A stretch of 64,000 nucleotides of DNA from the NCBI GenBank assembly GCA_019694435.1, contig JAIBBZ010000026.1, positions 1 through 64,000 on the forward strand, written 5' to 3'. The notes under the pieces were generated by a model. It did not search any database, was not told the DNA's origin, and worked only from the letters and a program-made list of their open reading frames with translations. The position numbers were made by a program, and so were the translations under genes. Shown one piece after another: positions 8,651 through 18,007 of this stretch. The DNA is from Pirellulales bacterium. Its GTDB lineage: Bacteria; Planctomycetota; Planctomycetia; Pirellulales; JAEUIK01. Each line of letters opens with the position of its first letter. Position 1 is the first letter of the stretch.

Positions 8651-9907
8651 ATGTCTGACTTTGAGCGTCCGTACGAGCTTCGTTTGCTGCCGCGAGTTTG
8701 GCAGCAAGACCTGCTCCGGCTGGCCCGTGGGACGCGCCGAGGTAGCGCGTTGTTGGAGCCCAACGACTGGGCCGGTGCCCGCGAGCTGGTCTGTCATCGG
8801 CTGACCGACGCCCAGAGGGCCGCGGACTTCGCCCCGCGCGACGATTTTCTGGTGATCGAGCTGGCCGACAGTGTGCCGGCCCATGCTGCCGAGCGTTTGT
8901 TGGTGAACACGCAGCCGCTACCGACCCAGTGCGCGGTGGGCGTCGTCTTGGGCACCGGCCCGGCGGCGGGCCAATGGAATGCAGCGGTGGATGTGGGCAG
9001 ACGATTGGCGCCGCTCGATCGGATCACGCTCGTCGGGCCAAGTATGCGCTCAATACAGCTCAAGGATAGGCCGGCGCTGCTAGATGCCTCGACCGCGACA
9101 CGCTGGAGCCGCACGATCGGGGCCCTTGGCGAAGATGTGTTTCATCGCGTGCGGAATAGCACGGTGGCCGTCGTGGGCGTGGGGCGCAATGGCTCAGCGG
9201 CCGCGTGGACGCTGGCGATGCTGGGCGCACGTCGAATCCTGCTGATCGACGAGGACATCGATCAGCTCCACAATTTGGACGCCACCGTCGGCGCCCCTCT
9301 GAGTGGGCTCGGTCAACCCAAGGTCACCAATCGTGCCAGCCAGCTGATTCAACTTCGGCCTGACGATTTGGTGATCGAGCCGCTACGAGCTTCGATTAGG
9401 CATCGCGTGGTAATGGAACGCCTGCGTGGCGTGGATTTGTTAGTCACGTGTGTCGATTCCGACGTGGCCCGGCTGGCGGCGGCGAGACTTGTCAACAAGC
9501 CTTGGTTAGCAAAAGTGCATTTGGATATTGGCAGTGGTATATTCCGCGACGCTGGCGGTGAGCGCCGGATGGGGGCCGATCTACGCCTCTGCGTGCCCGG
9601 CGAGTGCTGTATCGCCTGTCTGGGCGGACTGCGGCAACCGGACTTGGCCGAGGACGAACTAAGTGCCCCGATCGGGGCCTTACCGCGGCAGCGTCCACCC
9701 CGCTGGGACGAAGACCGGGCCGGCTCGTGCATCACCATCTCGCAGGTCAGCGTCAATCTGGGCATCCAGCTCTGGCTCGACTTCCTAGCGGGCCGGGTGA
9801 CGGAGAGCCGCTGGCAGCGGCTGGAATGGTCGGCAAGCGGGGAGTTGAGCGTGACGAGTCAGGTGCTGCCGGGAGGGGTAATTTGCCCAGTTTGCCGGGG
9901 TGCTTGA
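8651..9907 (+). CDS. E1/ThiF-family adenylyltransferase-like protein
   Basis: 418 residues. The N-terminal 150 residues are unrecognised. From about residue 165 a Rossmann ThiF/MoeB/E1 domain begins, with VVGVGRNGSAAAWTLA (GxGxxG) and LLIDEDIDQLHNLD, the ATP/Mg-binding D and N region. Paired cysteines in CVPGECCIACLGG and in the final CPVCRGA probably hold a zinc ion. Such proteins adenylate the C-terminus of a ubiquitin-like or sulphur-carrier protein. No E2, Ubl or JAB gene adjoins this copy, unlike the E1 at 42.4-43.5 kb, so its partner is unknown. It could start at the GTG at 8642; the ATG at 8651 was chosen as the standard codon. Confidence 0.75.
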   Translation: MSDFERPYELRLLPRVWQQDLLRLARGTRRGSALLEPNDWAGARELVCHRLTDAQRAADFAPRDDFLVIELADSVPAHAAERLLVNTQPLPTQCAVGVVLGTGPAAGQWNAAVDVGRRLAPLDRITLVGPSMRSIQLKDRPALLDASTATRWSRTIGALGEDVFHRVRNSTVAVVGVGRNGSAAAWTLAMLGARRILLIDEDIDQLHNLDATVGAPLSGLGQPKVTNRASQLIQLRPDDLVIEPLRASIRHRVVMERLRGVDLLVTCVDSDVARLAAARLVNKPWLAKVHLDIGSGIFRDAGGERRMGADLRLCVPGECCIACLGGLRQPDLAEDELSAPIGALPRQRPPRWDEDRAGSCITISQVSVNLGIQLWLDFLAGRVTESRWQRLEWSASGELSVTSQVLPGGVICPVCRGA

Positions 9908-10070
9908 CGGGAGAAACCGCAACCCCACCTGGCTGATGACAGCCAATAACTATTGGTTGCACAAGACCTTATACCTAAACCCCAGCATAGTTGGAAAAAA
10001 TCTGGTCGAAACATGCCGTCCGCATTCCTTCTCATTTCGGTGGGCAAGAACTAGCACAGCGGGGTGAAGC

Positions 10071-11222
10071 ATGGCAAAAGCGAGATCTGGTCGTGCGGGT
10101 GGCGAGATGCAGCCGCCCGAGCAGCGCGTGCAGCAGCCGTCGCAAAAGCAGGCGAAGGCGACACCGATCAACGATGTGCGGAAGCAGCGAAAGCGAAAAC
10201 GGAAACCCAAGTCATCCTGGAAGCCGTTGCCGGTTTGCTCTTTCTGGCGTGCGTGGGTGCTGCTGGAGCAGATCGCCGAGGACCTCGAGCGTCTCGTCGC
10301 CGCGACGCTGTCGCGCACGCTGCCATCCGAGTCCGGTACCGCAGCGGCTAAAGAGCGTGCCACCCTCGTGGAAGAGTTACTGGCAACACTCAAGAAACTC
10401 AAGGAAGAACAACGCAAGAGACTCAAGGAACTCAGGAAAAATCTCCAGGAAGGCAAGGAACTCGCGCTCGAGGAACTCGACGAAATCAAACTGCTCGAAC
10501 TCAAGGTACCCGAGGAGTCTTGGCCGGAATCTTGGCTCGAGGCCGTGCGCCGTCTGTATACCGATGATCCTGATGGTGCGCCTGAGCAATCCGATGACCA
10601 AGCCGGGTCGGCGTCACCGAGCAGTAAGAAGCCACGGCCGGCGATCAAAGACCTGGTCCGCAAGCATCGCCGCGATGCTCGTCGACATTTTGGCGGTTTT
10701 GTCGACGACAAGGGCAAATGGCGGGAAGATGCCAACCTGAATGAATCCGTCTTGGCCGTCGCGAACGAGGTCTGGTTTCGGTTGCTGTGTAACGCTTCAA
10801 CATACGTCGCTCGCCACAACGCGGATCGTTCGCGCAAGAAGGACAAAAAGGACTTTCTCGGGTATTTTCTGGCACGGGCTCACGGTGATATCGACAGTGA
10901 GGCCTATGAGCGAAAGAACGTCGCCAAGAACCCCACAGAGAAGAGTTTGAAGCGGGAGCACGGTAAGGGCGGGGAAGCCGGCGAACGCGATCTAGAAAAG
11001 GCAGAAACGATGGCTGCAGCCTCGGCCGGAGACTCGAACCTCAATCGCATCTTGCAGATGATGGAAAAAACGCTCGATGTCGAAGAGCGTCAGATCGTGC
11101 TTTGGCGCTGCGAGGGCAAGTCTTGGGACTGGATTGCCACGGAGACCGGGGACTCAGTCCATTCGGTTAAAGCCAAGCATGGTTCCGTGATTAGCAGACT
11201 AAGAGCGGGCCTAGGCGTGTAG
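10071..11222 (+). CDS. Sigma-70-like C-terminal HTH protein with basic N-terminus
   Basis: 383 residues. The N-terminal 60 residues are very basic. Residues 100-145 form a charged coiled coil (KKLKEEQRKRLKELRKNL). The C-terminal 60 residues (MMEKTLDVEERQIVLWRCEG, then KSWDWIATETGDSVHSVKAK) resemble sigma factor region 4, a helix-turn-helix that contacts the -35 element, with the preceding segment possibly a degenerate region 2. It may regulate the downstream genes, which run in the same direction to the NACHT-FGE gene at 13.3 kb. The ATG is preceded by GGGGTGAAG. Confidence 0.5.
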   Translation: MAKARSGRAGGEMQPPEQRVQQPSQKQAKATPINDVRKQRKRKRKPKSSWKPLPVCSFWRAWVLLEQIAEDLERLVAATLSRTLPSESGTAAAKERATLVEELLATLKKLKEEQRKRLKELRKNLQEGKELALEELDEIKLLELKVPEESWPESWLEAVRRLYTDDPDGAPEQSDDQAGSASPSSKKPRPAIKDLVRKHRRDARRHFGGFVDDKGKWREDANLNESVLAVANEVWFRLLCNASTYVARHNADRSRKKDKKDFLGYFLARAHGDIDSEAYERKNVAKNPTEKSLKREHGKGGEAGERDLEKAETMAAASAGDSNLNRILQMMEKTLDVEERQIVLWRCEGKSWDWIATETGDSVHSVKAKHGSVISRLRAGLGV

Positions 11223-11267
11223 TGCCGCATCCACACCAGCCGTCAAGCAAGCGTTGTTCAAACATGA

Positions 11268-11287
11268 GCCGGCTAAGACAAGCCGGC
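11268..11287 (+). promoter_or_regulatory. Intergenic hairpin
   Basis: GCCGGCT/AGCCGGC arms (11268-11274 and 11281-11287) with a 6-nt loop, between the sigma-like gene and the next gene. There is no T tract, so it is more likely an mRNA-processing or attenuating stem than a terminator. Confidence 0.35.
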
Positions 11288-11308
11288 CAACGATAAAAGG
11301 ACCTTACG

Positions 11309-11971
11309 ATGACTGAGTTCGAAATCAATGACATCCTGGACAGCCTTTCGGGCGAAAACCCCGATCCAATCCGGCAGGCGCTGGTACATCGGGCCATCCT
11401 GCAGCATGAAGTCGCACAGCGATGGTCAGCCGAGTACGTATCGCGCCGCAGAAAGGGGCCCGCTTCCGGGCCCGTAACCCCAGCGCCCCGGCGGTCGTCA
11501 TGGTCATTCCGGCTTGCTGAGTCGCCGCTGGGGATGGCCGCAGAGACGGCGAAGGAGGTCCCAGCACCTCGGAATCAGCTTATCGAGGGCGTCCGCGTCG
11601 ACCCGACTGCCGGAATTCTCGAGCTGCGGCTGCCCGCGAATGAAGTGCCGCTGGGGATCGTCAAAATCGAGTTGAAGGATTCTAAGGTCTCCGGGCAGGT
11701 CACTGCCTTGCTGGTCCTTGAGCCGACGGCGGCGGGGCCGGAAGCGAAGAACCAAGTCGAGATGCGCACCGGCTTTGTCGAGCTAGTGGATCTCTGCCAG
11801 GGCGCCCGCTTGACGAATCCCACCGTTGAACTGTTTCCCGCCGATCTGAATAACCCGGATGGCTTACAGAATTTTTCGCGGAAGGACATCGAGCCGCTGC
11901 TCGAGCATCCGCTCGCGTTGCGGCACGCGGAACTTCGGTCCAACGTACAGGCTCTACTGGAGCGGCTGTAG
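11309..11971 (+). CDS. Hypothetical protein, 220 aa
   Basis: No family recognised. The start ATG has AAGGA upstream. The N-terminal 60 residues are polar and Arg-rich. The middle (GILELRLPANEVPLGIVKIELKD in two strands) looks like a beta-sandwich, and the C-terminus is helical. It lies 35-90 bp from co-directional neighbours, the sigma-like and Lon-like genes, so a shared transcript is likely. Confidence 0.6.
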   Translation: MTEFEINDILDSLSGENPDPIRQALVHRAILQHEVAQRWSAEYVSRRRKGPASGPVTPAPRRSSWSFRLAESPLGMAAETAKEVPAPRNQLIEGVRVDPTAGILELRLPANEVPLGIVKIELKDSKVSGQVTALLVLEPTAAGPEAKNQVEMRTGFVELVDLCQGARLTNPTVELFPADLNNPDGLQNFSRKDIEPLLEHPLALRHAELRSNVQALLERL

Positions 11972-12018
11972 GCCGCGGGTAGATCCTTAAGAATTCAACG
12001 CCTTGGTTGGAGGCTCCC

Positions 12019-13269
12019 ATGAGTAGTGCGGACCTACCGCAGTCAAGTTCTCGTGTCCGTCCGTCAACGTGGCTACAAAAACTGCAGGAACTGCCTGCGC
12101 AGCTGCAGCGAAATCCAGCGCTCGCCATCCCCAAGCTGTGTGGTGCCGAGTGCGTGCCCGTGATGGCCGCGCTAGAAGCTGTCGAGACGAATCAACATAC
12201 CGAACTGAAAAAGGCACTCGACGGTTTGGCCACTTGGGCCGAGCAGGGGCTGGCCTTCGATGCGTTTGGCGACAGCCAGCAGATGGCTCGGCAGCTCTTC
12301 GCTGGAATCGATCATTCGATTCGGGCCGCGTGCTTCGACCGAGACCCCGATCACCCGTTCAAAGCGCAGTCGGTGCAATCGGCGATTGTGGCCTTTGAAC
12401 AAGCGGGCTACGGAGCCGCCACCGTAGCCGACCGGGCAATGTGGCTCCCCGTTTCCTACACCGAGAACAGAACCCAGTTCGACGCGTTTTGCCAGGCGGC
12501 CAGCGGCTACACTTCGTCCGCTGTGGGGATCGTTTGGGACATCGTCTGTCAGCTCTCCCGCTTTGACTTTCGCCAGCCCCAAGACAACCGCACCGCGGGA
12601 ATCAAAATCTTGCTCTTTGGTGCGAACGAGTTGGGCAGCAAAGGGGCCATCGCACAACTGGAGGTCGAACTTTTCGACGATAAATGCGGCACGTTTATTC
12701 CTGACGTCGGCCGCATGGGCCTGACGACCGCCAAGCCAGAGTTCTTGACCGCGATGGGGGATGCCTGGCAAGTCGCGGGGCTCACCGGTTGTAGCGGACG
12801 CTGGCGAGTTAACGCCTGTGAGATGTATTCCCAAATCCCGTGGATCTCCGGCAACTCGGCCCAGGCCGCGACGGTTTGTGCTCTCTGGGCGGCCGCGGGG
12901 AAAGTTCCCCAGGGCGGCGATGAGTTCACGCCGCCTTTCTATCTAGATCCGTATGCGTCGATTAGCGCGTGCATAGCGTCGGGCACGGGTCCGGCGGCGG
13001 CGCTGGGACCGGTAGGGGGAATCAACGAGAAGCTTGAAGCAACGCGTATTCGCAGCGATCTAGTCGATCGCGTGATCGTGGCAGCTTTACAAGAATCCGC
13101 CGATTACCAGGAGCATCGTGATCTGCGACCAGACGATCCTTCGACCGCACGCACTCTAGGCGAGGCTTTCAGCAGCTTGTTCCGAGTTCAAACGGCACTC
13201 ACCTTTTATCGCCAAGAAGTGATCAACGAGTGGACCAAGCGCTGGGAGCCCGGCACTGCGGCACTTTGA
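12019..13269 (+). CDS. Lon (S16)-like serine protease domain protein
   Basis: 416 residues. The last third matches the Lon protease catalytic fold. GNSAQAATVCALWAA aligns with the Lon PSAG segment and places Ser280 as the nucleophile. GPVGGINEKLEATR aligns with Lon PIGGLKEKLLAA and places Lys338 at the catalytic lysine. The following SDLVDRVIVAAL corresponds to the usual IKTVLIP strand. There is no AAA domain on the chain, so ATP-dependent control would have to come from a partner. The gene ends 70 bp before a co-directional NACHT-FGE ATPase, suggesting an effector protease gated by that sensor. The N-terminal 200 residues are unrecognised. The ATG at 12019 has GGAGG upstream. Confidence 0.6.
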   Translation: MSSADLPQSSSRVRPSTWLQKLQELPAQLQRNPALAIPKLCGAECVPVMAALEAVETNQHTELKKALDGLATWAEQGLAFDAFGDSQQMARQLFAGIDHSIRAACFDRDPDHPFKAQSVQSAIVAFEQAGYGAATVADRAMWLPVSYTENRTQFDAFCQAASGYTSSAVGIVWDIVCQLSRFDFRQPQDNRTAGIKILLFGANELGSKGAIAQLEVELFDDKCGTFIPDVGRMGLTTAKPEFLTAMGDAWQVAGLTGCSGRWRVNACEMYSQIPWISGNSAQAATVCALWAAAGKVPQGGDEFTPPFYLDPYASISACIASGTGPAAALGPVGGINEKLEATRIRSDLVDRVIVAALQESADYQEHRDLRPDDPSTARTLGEAFSSLFRVQTALTFYRQEVINEWTKRWEPGTAAL

Positions 13270-13339
13270 ACCCCGCGTCGCCGGACCTTCACTTTACCCT
13301 GCCGATCCGACCTGGCTCCCAGCGCAGCACTTGCTCCCC

Positions 13340-15814
13340 ATGGCTCATCGCTACATCGCCGACCAGCGTTTGCAGGTCCTGCGTCCCCTAGACGGCATTC
13401 CGCGGCTCGAAGACCTTCAGCTCTCGACTACGAACATTTCGGGCGAAGAACACCTGAGCCAGCGCCAGTCGCTGGCTAGCGCTCGCCGATCGGGCCGTGG
13501 CGCACGCTGGCAACCAGCCGATCGTCAACTTTGGGCCGCCGGTCGGCTGCCCACCGCCGCGGATGGCGATGCCCTCAGCCACGCCCCGAGCACCGATCAT
13601 CCGGCTGAGCCGCCGGTCGCGTCGAACCAGCCACTACGAGGACTTCGCGAGGTCGTGCTGTCGGAAGCCGGGTTGGGCAAAACGACCACGCTCGAGTGGC
13701 TCGTCACCTGGGCCAACGCTCGCCTCGTCGGCCATTGCGCGTTCCTGATTCGGGCCGATAAGTTGCCAGAGTCCGCGGGCCAGTTCTTCGACACGCTCGT
13801 CGACCAGGTGCTTGCCGGCCGCAATTCGATTACGCTCTTGTCCCCCGACGCGCAGCATGACCGGCGCCAAGAGGTTCGGGCACAACTGGCGCGGCTGGCA
13901 CGCCGCGGGGAACTGTGGCTGGTGTTCGACGCCATTGATCATGCCAGCCAGACCCAACTCGATGTTCTCGGCCTGATTCTCGCCGACCCGGCGCTCGCAG
14001 CTTGCCGGTTCGTGCTAGGCAGCCGGCCCTACCGCGTTCGCGAGCATTTCGCCAGGCTATTCGGCCACCCGCACGAGGCGCGGGGCTGGCAATTCCTGCA
14101 ACTCGATCCGTTCGACGAACCGCAACAGCGGCGGTATCTCGGCAAAGGTGCCGACGGCAAGGATCGCTACGAACGGGTTCCCCGAGAGGCCCGTCGGCTG
14201 CTAGGCGTGCCACGAGCACTGTACTATTTGAGCATGGTTTTGCAGGACGACGGCTTGGTGCTCCGCACGCCCAGCGACGTCTTCTGGTTGGCGACGCGCA
14301 AGATGTTGGCCGAAGGGCTGCCGCGACAGCAGGCCGCGGTGGAAGAAATCCAGATGCTGCTGGCGGCGATCGCCTTTAGCATGGTGGCCGACGGCCACGA
14401 GGCGAACTTCAGCCGGGTGCCCGAGGGTGAGCATGCGATGACCGAGCTGGCAGCTGCGGTCATTCGCCGGGTCAAGGGGCATTTGGCCGAGCTCGGGCTC
14501 GATGAGCCGCGAACGCTCGCGTGGTGGCGGGCGTCGCTTAAACAATTGGTCCGCCTCAACACGGTCGTGCAGTTTGGGTTCCTCGAACAAAACGCGCCGC
14601 ACGGCATCGAATTCCGCGATCGTTCGTCACAGGAGTTCTATGCCGGCCTGTGGATGTCGCTCTATGCGACCGCAGTCGATGCCCAGCGGCTGTGGGACCT
14701 GGTCTATCTGCCGCAGGACGATTCGACGGGGGACTTCTACTGGATGTGGCGCTACGCAGCCGAGATGCCAGCCGAGGCTCGACCGCCGGCCAAATCCGCG
14801 ATCAACCCTTGGGTTCGTTCGCTGGGCACGGTCTATCGCCCCGGCGACGGCACGGCCGCTGGCACGAAACGGAGCTGCGAGATCCTCTACCGCTCGTGGG
14901 AGCCGATGCAGGCGTACGTTAGCGCCGGCGACAAGGCGGCGTCGGCCGTAATCAACGACTGGCAGAGCGAGTTCGAGGACGTCCTGCTCAACGGCAACTG
15001 GTCGCGTTTCAACGAGTTGCATGGCCACGACTGGGGCAACACAGTCGCGAAAGGTAAGCGAACCAAACGGCAAGTCATTGTTTGGTCCCCAGCGACGGCA
15101 ACGAAGCGAGCCCAGCAGTTCAAGGACAGCTTCATCCACGTTCCCGCCGGCCACTTTCGAATGGGCTCGCCCCTTAGTGGCTCTGAGCATCTTGACGACG
15201 AACCGGACGGCGTCGAGTTTCGTGTCGGTGCCTTTCAGCTCAATCGCTTTCCAACGCTGGTAGCCTGGTTTCACTTTTTCGATCCGCGGCATGACGATTA
15301 CTGGCTCGAAAAGGTAGGCCCCGATGCGCCGGTGACCGGAGTCGATTGGTACGATGCCTGGGCGTTTTGCCAGTGGGCCTATTGGGATGGCGGGTGTTGC
15401 CGGCTCCCGGACGAAGTCGAGTGGGAGTACGCCGCCAAGGCTGGCACTGATTGGCGCAGGCGCTTTTGGTGGGGAGACGAAGCGGACACGAGCCGCATGA
15501 CGTTTGACACGACGTTTGATTCAGGCGAACCAACATCACTGGAACCCGCCGTCGTTGTAGGCGCGCATGCCCACGACAATCCCTGCGGGTTTCGTGATAT
15601 TCTGGGCAACGTCAAGGAGTGGACGGCGGCATCGTGGTCCGCCATTGAGTTTCGCGACGGTATGAATCCGAGCTTCGTGGGCAATTCCCGCGTGCTCCGC
15701 GGCGGTAGTTGGAACAACGACGCCAGTCTCTGCCGTTCCGCGGTCCGGTTCTGGTACGCGACTGGCGTCCGGTACAACAACGTTGGGTTCCGTGTTGCCA
15801 GGGAGGAGTTGTAG
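13340..15814 (+). CDS. NACHT NTPase-FGE-fold protein, type B, left copy
   Basis: 824 residues. It begins MAHRYIADQRLQVLRP, as in its paralogue at 27.4-29.9 kb. The NACHT ATPase has P-loop SEAGLGKT and Walker B LWLVFDAID; helical regions follow, then a C-terminal FGE-fold domain (FRMGSPLSG, LPDEVEWEYAAKAGTDW, ILGNVKEW). The last 45 residues correspond to a DGR variable region but differ from the template at seven non-adenine positions. The ATG at 13340 was chosen over an upstream TTG. It sits directly after the Lon-like protease gene, so it may sense a ligand and activate the protease. Confidence 0.8.
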   Translation: MAHRYIADQRLQVLRPLDGIPRLEDLQLSTTNISGEEHLSQRQSLASARRSGRGARWQPADRQLWAAGRLPTAADGDALSHAPSTDHPAEPPVASNQPLRGLREVVLSEAGLGKTTTLEWLVTWANARLVGHCAFLIRADKLPESAGQFFDTLVDQVLAGRNSITLLSPDAQHDRRQEVRAQLARLARRGELWLVFDAIDHASQTQLDVLGLILADPALAACRFVLGSRPYRVREHFARLFGHPHEARGWQFLQLDPFDEPQQRRYLGKGADGKDRYERVPREARRLLGVPRALYYLSMVLQDDGLVLRTPSDVFWLATRKMLAEGLPRQQAAVEEIQMLLAAIAFSMVADGHEANFSRVPEGEHAMTELAAAVIRRVKGHLAELGLDEPRTLAWWRASLKQLVRLNTVVQFGFLEQNAPHGIEFRDRSSQEFYAGLWMSLYATAVDAQRLWDLVYLPQDDSTGDFYWMWRYAAEMPAEARPPAKSAINPWVRSLGTVYRPGDGTAAGTKRSCEILYRSWEPMQAYVSAGDKAASAVINDWQSEFEDVLLNGNWSRFNELHGHDWGNTVAKGKRTKRQVIVWSPATATKRAQQFKDSFIHVPAGHFRMGSPLSGSEHLDDEPDGVEFRVGAFQLNRFPTLVAWFHFFDPRHDDYWLEKVGPDAPVTGVDWYDAWAFCQWAYWDGGCCRLPDEVEWEYAAKAGTDWRRRFWWGDEADTSRMTFDTTFDSGEPTSLEPAVVVGAHAHDNPCGFRDILGNVKEWTAASWSAIEFRDGMNPSFVGNSRVLRGGSWNNDASLCRSAVRFWYATGVRYNNVGFRVAREEL
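15686..15801 (+). repeat. Diverged DGR variable region (left type B)
   Basis: 116 bp, alignable without gaps to the template at 31425-31540. By hand: 17 differences at template adenines and 7 at other bases. It shares the CGT, GCG and GCG codon states with the left type A region, hinting at a common older template. Confidence 0.6.
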
Positions 15815-15860
15815 GGTTTCTGTTTCCCAAGCTCTGCATCGCTTGATCACCGACCATTCT

Positions 15861-15900
15861 TTCCGCTGCTGGTGGCGACAACGAGCGCAGTAGGCGCGAG
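15861..15900 (+). repeat. Post-VR element, degraded copy
   Basis: TTCCGCTGCTGGTGGCGAC followed by ACGAGCGCAGTAGGCGCGAG resembles the hairpin end of the element found after the other DGR-type NACHT-FGE genes. The stem is no longer perfect. Confidence 0.4.
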
Positions 15901-16034
15901 AGCCTGATTGCCTCTTGCACCCATTAGTGATCGCCGTCGCTCTTGAGCGGTGTCCAACCGCTGAAGCGAGTCGCCGCGTGCTAGAGCTTCCCGTGGCCAT
16001 TTTTAACCTTACAGACACATCGATTCTGGCGACT

Positions 16035-17033
16035 TCAGTGGCCCACCGGCGAAAATAATCGAACTGTTTCGTCACCATAGCCACCCGCTGAGAGGACGCA
16101 TCCGTCGGAGATGCTAGTCACATACGATACACTGTGCCCGTGTCGGCCTAACAGTTGCACTTCGCCGGTGCTCGGGCTCCACATTCTGACGATGCCGTTA
16201 CCGTCGCCGATCACCAGCCGGCTATCTGACAGCGCTCCGACACAAGTTACCCCGTTCGCCGTCCAGGAGGAGCTGCGGACCATGTCGTCCGAATTAGGCA
16301 TCCACACTTTTGCGTAGCCGTCAAAACTCCCTGTCGCGATACCTCCGTCGGGTAAGACCACCAGCGCTCTGATCTCGTCCTCATGGAGGACTTTGTAGCC
16401 GATCCGAACGCCGGCCCGATCCCAGCGATGAACAATTCCGAACTCCTCCGCTGCGACATAGCCACCGTCGGGGAGTGCAGCGAGCAGGCTGAAGCAGGCA
16501 TCCTCTGCAAACGCTGTGCGAATTGCACCGGTTTTAGGATGCCAGGATTTCAGCGTCCAGTCATCGCTGCCAGAAACGATCCAGCCATCGATCGTTGCGG
16601 TCAGGCACCGTACCGAACCTGTGTGTTCATGCATCGACTGAACAAAACGGCACTCTCCCGTCCAGGTCTTGACGGTCCCGTCCCAACTGCCGGATGCGAA
16701 GCCACCGTCTGCGAATCCCAATAGACATCTAACGGAGCTCGTGTGAGCGCGAATTGCTCGGACGTTGCCAGTGGCTGGATCAGCAACGACCATCATGCCG
16801 TCGTCATAGCCCGCTACAACCGCGCCGCTTGGAAGAGCGAGCAAACTCTCTACCGGACAACGACGGCGTTGTGCGATCACCTCTGGTACGCGGCTGATGC
16901 AAGGCCTCCAGATCAGGACTCTGCCATCAAGAGTCCCCAACGCGACGCGCCCATCAAGCAGTTCTGCATGGCATATCACCACGCCGGACTTATCGAACTG
17001 CATAACTTCGGACGTTTGTTCTTGAATCACCAT
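16035..17033 (-). CDS. WD40-repeat beta-propeller protein
   Basis: 332 residues with about seven WD-type repeats. Recognisable repeat ends include LDGRVLIWRP, SWDGTVKTWTG, SDDWTLKSWHP, SFDGYAKVWMP and GNGIVRMWSP, each preceded by a strand containing GG/SG. There is no signal peptide. It is probably a cytosolic scaffold or sensor propeller. In bacterial conflict loci such propellers often accompany STAND/NACHT ATPases. The ATG at 17033 has GAGGG upstream. It lies between two NACHT-FGE genes. Confidence 0.8.
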   Translation of the reverse strand: MVIQEQTSEVMQFDKSGVVICHAELLDGRVALGTLDGRVLIWRPCISRVPEVIAQRRRCPVESLLALPSGAVVAGYDDGMMVVADPATGNVRAIRAHTSSVRCLLGFADGGFASGSWDGTVKTWTGECRFVQSMHEHTGSVRCLTATIDGWIVSGSDDWTLKSWHPKTGAIRTAFAEDACFSLLAALPDGGYVAAEEFGIVHRWDRAGVRIGYKVLHEDEIRALVVLPDGGIATGSFDGYAKVWMPNSDDMVRSSSWTANGVTCVGALSDSRLVIGDGNGIVRMWSPSTGEVQLLGRHGHSVSYVTSISDGCVLSAGGYGDETVRLFSPVGH

Positions 17034-17084
17034 GACAACACACCCTCAAGCAAGCAGTAGGTTGATTGGAGCCGCCGTAGTAAG

Positions 17085-17092
17085 AAAGGCAT
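17085..17092 (-). promoter_or_regulatory. ATGCCTTT motif before the WD40 gene
   Basis: Oriented with the WD40 gene and 51 nt upstream of its start. Confidence 0.35.
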
Positions 17093-17281
17093 CCAGACGC
17101 ATCGCTTTTGGAAGTATCTCGTTGGCGAAACGCATCGACCCGCCATTTCACGGCGACCAGCCAAGACAATTACCCTCACGAATCACTAGCAATCGGCAAC
17201 ACCGGGGCCTTTGGGAGCAGGGGGAAGTTCGACGCCAAGGCGAGGAGCGAACCGCAAAACCGTCCTGCGCGAATTGACCAG

Positions 17282-17938
17282 CTACGCCGCCACGCGCACG
17301 CGGCGGAGCGTGCCGACGTCTTGCAACTCGAATTGCCCCAGCTTGCGGAGGCACTGCGACAGGCTCGAAAAGCCCCAATGCGTCACGGCGTCGTTCTCGG
17401 TACAGGATCGCAGGTAGTTGCCCACCGAGGGAAGGTTCGCCCAACCATCGTCCCCTGAGCGCGCGAGAATGGCCTGCTCGATCAGTTCGACCAGGCTGCC
17501 CTCGGCAGCCGCCGGCACGCACTCGCCCAGCGAAAAGCAGGCGTCGCATTGGGTCTGCAGCGCCCGCGAGCAGTTGCCCGCGGCGAAACCGTACAGCAAC
17601 AACCCAGCGCGGTGGATGCGCTGGGCCAGCGGGACAAAATCGGCATCGGCACTGGCCAGGCAAAAGCCGTCGAGCCCCCCGTCGCGTAGCAAGTCCACGG
17701 CCTGAATGGCCAAGGCAACGTCGGCCGCATTCTTGGCCCGCCCGGTGCGCTGTACAAACTCGATCGCCGGCCAACGGCGCGCGGCCGCCTTCCATTGCAG
17801 CCCGCGGTTACCCTGCCAATTGCCGATAACGCGACAAACTCGAACGCTGCCCAACTCGTCGGTGCGCCGCCGCAATTCGGCGGCATGCCGGCCGGCGACG
17901 TTCTCGCCGTCGACCAGTAATGCCAGTCGGTGCTCCAT
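17282..17938 (-). CDS. NYN-domain ribonuclease-like protein with C-terminal LOTUS-like region
   Basis: 218 residues. The N-terminus (HRLALLVDGENV) and SADADFVPLAQRI carry the conserved acidic residues of the NYN/PIN-like nuclease fold (Asp10 and the Asp pair in DADF). The central NAADVALAIQAVDLL fits the same family (LabA/DUF88). Residues 145-215 form a small winged-helix region like OST-HTH/LOTUS RNA-binding domains. It probably cleaves or binds RNA in the cytosol. GGAGGACAGG precedes the ATG at 17938. Confidence 0.75.
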   Translation of the reverse strand: MEHRLALLVDGENVAGRHAAELRRRTDELGSVRVCRVIGNWQGNRGLQWKAAARRWPAIEFVQRTGRAKNAADVALAIQAVDLLRDGGLDGFCLASADADFVPLAQRIHRAGLLLYGFAAGNCSRALQTQCDACFSLGECVPAAAEGSLVELIEQAILARSGDDGWANLPSVGNYLRSCTENDAVTHWGFSSLSQCLRKLGQFELQDVGTLRRVRVAA

Positions 17939-17998
17939 GGCCTGTCCTCCAAGCTGGTGCAGCCCGGGCCCCGCAAACCGAGCAGGCCCAACACCCGA

Positions 17999-18007
17999 TA
18001 AAGGCAT
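17999..18007 (-). promoter_or_regulatory. ATGCCTTTA motif before the NYN gene
   Basis: Oriented with the NYN gene, 60 nt upstream of its start. Confidence 0.35.
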
